A stretch of 34,218 nt of DNA from Shewanella sp. NIFS-20-20 (lineage in GTDB: Bacteria; Pseudomonadota; Gammaproteobacteria; Enterobacterales; Shewanellaceae), in assembly GCF_019209865.1 (NCBI RefSeq), contig NZ_JAHUTT010000041.1, positions 1 through 34,218 of the forward strand, read 5' to 3'. The first letter of the stretch is position 1, and each line of letters starts with the position of its first letter. A model generated the notes under the pieces. The model worked only from the letters and a program-made list of their open reading frames with translations. It ran no database searches and was not told the origin of the DNA. A program made the translations under genes and the position numbers. Positions 33,457-34,218 of the stretch are shown here, in pieces.

Positions 33457-33852
33457 TTACAGTATTTCGGTCTCAAAACGGGCAAGTCTGGCTTCTGCTT
33501 GGGTGCAGGCTGTAAGGGCTATCAATTCGCGTAACGTGATATTGGGGTTATCCTTATTGAGCCGCGCGAGTTTAACCGGCAGCGGCTCAAGCTTATCCGC
33601 CGGCGGTACTAACCCAGCTTCTAGCTTGTTAGTGAGGTAAATGAACGCGTCTTGGTTGGTGTCTTTTAACGCTTGAGCTAAAGATTGAATATCCATTGCC
33701 AGGCCATTGGCGCTCCAATGACGAGAACGCCTCACTCGCTTAAGCTGGCAGCCGTATTGCTTGGCTAAGGTTTGCGCTTCACTCACTAAGGTCCTGCCTA
33801 TGCGATGAATAAGTGCAGGTAAGTGTATGTTAATTGGCTCATTGTGATGCAT
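33457..33852 (-). CDS. Ribosome recycling factor-like small protein
   Basis: 131-aa basic protein. The N-terminal INIHLPALIHRIGRTLVSEA and QLKRVRRSRHWSANG resemble the small gammaproteobacterial family labelled ribosome recycling factor family (about 130 aa), which is distinct from true Frr; I recall this from family knowledge and could not check it. The C-terminal part (NITLRELIALTACTQAEARLAR) looks like a helix-turn-helix-like helical segment. The ATG at 33852 is chosen over a GTG three codons upstream; neither has a clear ribosome site. Function is unproven. Confidence 0.65.
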   Translation of the reverse strand: MHHNEPINIHLPALIHRIGRTLVSEAQTLAKQYGCQLKRVRRSRHWSANGLAMDIQSLAQALKDTNQDAFIYLTNKLEAGLVPPADKLEPLPVKLARLNKDNPNITLRELIALTACTQAEARLARFETEIL

Positions 33853-34218
33853 GAAAGTCACTGGGAATATTTTCGGTATGCCTGCCTTAGTTGCAGGTAT
33901 TTATGCCATGATGGTTTATGATATCGAGCATTTTAAATTTCACAAATAATGGCAGAGTACCTGAAACAAAGCGCTCATTTCTGGTGTTATTAGCCAGCCC
34001 GCCACCAGCGCTGATATTGCCCTAACAGCGATTGCCCTAACATCGCCAGCATAATTGCCCAAGGCGCGCGCTTGATAACCAGCAGACAACAAGGGCGTTG
34101 TTGATCAAATAGTTCACGTAACGTACTGATCTAATGACACTTACTCTAATTACTCAACTCGGTAACTAACAGGCATACCTAGTCTTATGACTTTGTTCAT
34201 TGCCTTGACGTTAGCTAA
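33853..34218. other. Window end, no gene recognised
   Basis: 366 bases without a supported gene. A two-copy 15-bp repeat lies at 34016-34045. A plus-strand frame covering it has no start codon within reach and ends at 34054; a gene remnant cannot be excluded. Confidence 0.5.
34016..34045. repeat. 15-bp tandem duplication
   Basis: ATTGCCCTAACAGCG is followed directly by ATTGCCCTAACATCG, identical at 14 of 15 positions. It lies in non-coding sequence near the window end. Confidence 0.75.

Overview
The window is chromosomal DNA from a Shewanella-type gammaproteobacterium. The evidence is a complete outer-membrane metal-reduction locus (decaheme lipoproteins OmcA and MtrC, decaheme MtrA, porin MtrB) placed beside feoAB, as in Shewanella. 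Other genes typical of marine gammaproteobacteria support this: PanP, a GntP/glycerate-kinase pair and a RAYT-type transposase. No rRNA, tRNA, phage or CRISPR was seen.

Layout. 1-2700 (minus strand): feoA-feoB ferrous iron uptake, with a terminator after feoB and a Fur-like site before feoA. 2900-10770 (plus): omcA with its own terminator, then mtrC-mtrA-mtrB ending in a strong terminator. omcA and mtrC are each preceded by the same duplicated upstream module: a 21-bp identity containing a NarL/NarP-like 7-2-7 site, followed at fixed spacing by a CRP-like site. 10786-16219 (minus): an operon for an aldehyde dehydrogenase/acyl-CoA synthetase fusion, a GMC alcohol dehydrogenase and an OmpW/AlkL-type porin. 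It is divergent from an AraC-family regulator, with a 21-bp-spaced direct repeat between them. The set looks like a condensed alkJ-alkH-alkK-alkL pathway (alcohol to aldehyde to acid to acyl-CoA) without a hydroxylase. 17531-20581: an unknown small protein and a divergent penicillin/AHL-acylase-family enzyme, separated by a gap with three palindromes.

20702-24695 (minus): two tandem alkaline phosphatases, one soluble and one lipoprotein, then an unknown exported protein, with a Pho-box-like site upstream. 24944-26168 (plus): an unknown multi-span membrane protein overlapping a uracil-DNA-glycosylase-family gene, behind a perfect FNR-type box. 26396-29005 (plus): GntP-family permease and glycerate kinase, probably D-glycerate use. 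29205-30983 (plus): PanP-type aspartate decarboxylase. 30984-32540: short tandem repeats, a RAYT-like transposase gene and a hairpin sharing a 13-bp word with the tandem repeats. 32557-33852 (minus): dCMP deaminase and a small RRF-like protein. The final 366 bases hold no recognisable gene.

Points most worth checking are the ALDH-acyl-CoA synthetase fusion and its operon, the duplicated NarP/CRP-like module controlling extracellular electron transfer, and the transposase with its REP-like repeats. All functional calls are from motif and context reading only; no database search was run.
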